From Rubrimonas sp036770645 (lineage in GTDB: Bacteria; Pseudomonadota; Alphaproteobacteria; Rhodobacterales; Rhodobacteraceae), in the NCBI GenBank assembly GCA_036770645.1, contig DAIPIU010000032.1, forward strand, positions 1 to 32,678: a stretch of 32,678 bases of DNA, given 5' to 3'. Below the pieces are notes generated by a model. That model was given only the letters and a program-made list of their open reading frames with translations, was not told the DNA's origin and searched no databases. This document shows positions 31,186 through 32,678 of the stretch, one piece after another. The translations under genes and the position numbers were made by a program. Within the stretch, counting starts at the first letter, position 1; each line of letters starts with the position of its first letter.

Positions 31186-32199
31186 ATGTTCACCTTCACC
31201 CTGCGCCGCCTCGGCTATGCGATCCCGACGCTGCTGGTGATCAGCTTCGTCATCTTCGCCCTGCTGGACCTCGCCCCCAACGACCCGACCGGCAACCTGC
31301 CGCTGACCATCCCGCCCGAGGTGCGCGAGCAGATCCGCATCGGGCTGGGGCTGGGCGAGCCCTTCCACATCCGCTACCTGAAATGGCTCGAGCAGTTCTT
31401 CGTGAACGAGCCGCTGAACATCCTCGAGCGCCTGACCGGCTGGACCATCGGCGACAGCGAGAACCGCCTGCGCGTCACCTCATGGGCCACGCGCTCGCCC
31501 GTCGTGGATCTGGTGGTCGAACGGCTTCCGCAGACCCTGTGGGTGATCGGCATGGCCTATCTTGTGGCGGTGCTGATCGCGGTGCCGATCGGCGTGATCT
31601 CGGCCTACCGGCAGTATTCGATCTTCGACCAGATCGGCACGCTGTTCTCGCTGATCGGCTTTTCCGTGCCGACCTTCTTCACCGGGCTGCTGTTCATCAT
31701 CATCTTCGCGGTGCAGCTGCAATGGCTGCCGTCGATCTACGACACCACCCACCGCGTCACGGACTGGGACAGCTTCACCGTGCAGGTCCGGCAGATGATC
31801 ATGCCGGTCATGGTGCTGGCGCTGTTCAACGCGGCGCAGATCAGCCGCTTCATGCGGTCCTCGATGCTGGAGAACCTTGGGCAGGACTATGTGCGCACGG
31901 CGCGGGCCAAGGGGATGCGCGAGCGGGTGGTGGTGCTGGTGCATGTGCTGCGCAACAGCCTGATCCCTGTGGTCACGGTGATCGCGCTGGGCATCCCGAC
32001 CGTGTTCGGCGGCGCGATCATCACCGAGCAGATCTTCCGCGTGAACGGGCTGGGGCAGCTGCTGATCACCGGCATCGAGGGGGCGGACATCCCGCTCGTG
32101 CAGACGCTGACCTTCCTCTACGCCGTGCTGATCGTGCTGTTCAACCTGATCGCCGACATCCTCTACGGGATCCTCGATCCCCGCATCCGCTACGAATGA
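31186..32199 (+). CDS. ABC transporter permease, DppB/OppB type
   Basis: Inner-membrane permease of 337 residues. It starts with FTLRRLGYAIPTLLVISFVIF, the typical first membrane helix of DppB-like proteins, followed by a periplasmic loop that is longer than average (about residues 32-105), then about five more helices. The EAA loop that contacts the ATPase is at about 236-262 (VRTARAKGMRERVVVLVHVL). It lies 52 bp after the binding protein and 7 bp before the second permease. Confidence 0.95.
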   Translation: MFTFTLRRLGYAIPTLLVISFVIFALLDLAPNDPTGNLPLTIPPEVREQIRIGLGLGEPFHIRYLKWLEQFFVNEPLNILERLTGWTIGDSENRLRVTSWATRSPVVDLVVERLPQTLWVIGMAYLVAVLIAVPIGVISAYRQYSIFDQIGTLFSLIGFSVPTFFTGLLFIIIFAVQLQWLPSIYDTTHRVTDWDSFTVQVRQMIMPVMVLALFNAAQISRFMRSSMLENLGQDYVRTARAKGMRERVVVLVHVLRNSLIPVVTVIALGIPTVFGGAIITEQIFRVNGLGQLLITGIEGADIPLVQTLTFLYAVLIVLFNLIADILYGILDPRIRYE

Positions 32200-32206
32200 G
32201 GGGGCG

Positions 32207-32678
32207 ATGACCGACGCCGCCACCGCGCCCGTGGCCATCGCCGCCCCCGCGTCCCGCGCCCACCGCTCGCTCTGGGGCGACGTGTGGCGGCAGTTCGCGC
32301 GCCACCGGCCCGCCATGCTGGGCGTGACGGTGCTGGCGCTGATCCTGCTGCTGGTGGCGTTCGGCCCGCTGATCCACGACGTAGACGCGGGCCGGCTGGA
32401 CATGCGCAACCGCAACGCGCCCATGTCCTGGGGGCACCCGTTCGGCACCGACAACCTCGGCCGGGACATCCTCGCGCAGGTCATCGCGGGGGGGCGCACC
32501 TCTCTGGCGGTGGGCATCTCGGCCATGCTGATCGCGCTGTCGATCGGCACGCTGGTCGGGGCCTGCGCGGGCTATTTCCGCCGCCTCGACAACCCGCTGA
32601 TGCGCTTCACCGACCTGTTCCTGGCCCTGCCGCTGCTGCCGCTGCTGCTGGTCATCATCATGCTGTTCCGCGACACGC
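32207..32678 (+). CDS. ABC transporter permease, DppC/OppC type, 3' truncated by the window end
   Basis: The ATG at 32207 follows GAGGGGG and opens a frame that runs off the end after 157 codons. The visible part has the DppC layout: cytoplasmic N-terminus, first membrane helix (about 38-54), then the family signature HPFGTDNLGRDILAQVIAGG and the next helices (SLAVGISAMLIALSIGTLVG, and FTDLFLALPLLPLLLVII). It pairs with the preceding DppB-type permease; the ATPase genes are expected beyond the window. Confidence 0.93.
   Translation, partial: MTDAATAPVAIAAPASRAHRSLWGDVWRQFARHRPAMLGVTVLALILLLVAFGPLIHDVDAGRLDMRNRNAPMSWGHPFGTDNLGRDILAQVIAGGRTSLAVGISAMLIALSIGTLVGACAGYFRRLDNPLMRFTDLFLALPLLPLLLVIIMLFRDT

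Noticed and set aside
7..32678. Search for CRISPR arrays, tRNA/rRNA genes, insertion sequences and phage attachment sites
   Set aside because: No regularly spaced repeats, no tRNA-like cloverleaf, no transposase or integrase frame and no terminal inverted repeats were seen; the only long direct repeat is the 55-mer at the gap.

Overview
The window is about 32.7 kb of very GC-rich DNA that reads as a chromosomal segment of a phototrophic alphaproteobacterium, most likely Rhodobacterales (Rhodobacter/Roseobacter relatives). The reasons are: a bacteriochlorophyll/reaction-centre photosynthesis gene cluster with PpsR and PpaA/AerR regulators, the aerobic cyclase AcsF, a CrtA-type spheroidene monooxygenase, a 5-aminolevulinate synthase (C4-pathway) HemA, a phasin, and the DUF1523 / lepB-rnc-era / DUF1491 housekeeping block typical of that order. 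AcsF suggests bacteriochlorophyll synthesis that can run with oxygen present; no bchE, puf, bchCXYZ, bchID or other crt genes lie in the window.

Layout. (1) 1-2.6 kb: the 3' end of a protein with an M91 (NleD-like) metallopeptidase domain, a convergent D,D-carboxypeptidase with a SPOR domain, a 100-N scaffold gap flanked by an exact 55-bp repeat (probably an unmerged contig overlap), and a phasin with a clear promoter and terminator. (2) 2.7-6.0 kb, plus strand: DUF1523, lepB, rnc, era, DUF1491. (3) 22.6-6.0 kb, minus strand: one very long, almost gap-free unit, bchF-bchN-bchB-bchH-bchL-bchM-lhaA-puhA-puhB-puhC-small conserved ORF-acsF-puhE-hemA-crtA. Most junctions are ATGA/GTGA/TAATG overlaps or gaps of a few bases. 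It runs from 5-aminolevulinate through Mg chelation (BchH), O-methylation (BchM), ring-E closure (AcsF), protochlorophyllide reduction (BchLNB) and 3-vinyl hydration (BchF) to reaction-centre H subunit and assembly factors (PuhA, B, C, E, LhaA). (4) 22.6-25.3 kb: a divergent control region with two PpsR-type TGT-N12-ACA elements, then ppaA/aerR and ppsR on the plus strand. (5) 25.4-29.3 kb, plus: an unpartnered C5-cytosine DNA methyltransferase, purL, and a cupin overlapping purL. (6) 29.4 kb to the end, plus: a peptide-type ABC importer (binding protein, DppB-like permease, truncated DppC-like permease).

The clearest points for a second look are a run of AT-rich, rare-codon sequence forming a perfect inverted repeat inside puhE upstream of hemA; the two-box PpsR control region whose proximal box overlaps a good bchF promoter; a PpsR that keeps the HTH cysteine but has no cysteine in its central region; a small uncharacterised protein translationally coupled to acsF; crtA placed behind hemA after a strong hairpin; and the M91 effector-like peptidase at the left edge. 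I did not see a wholly new multi-gene system; the core is a well-organised photosynthesis cluster with some unusual details.
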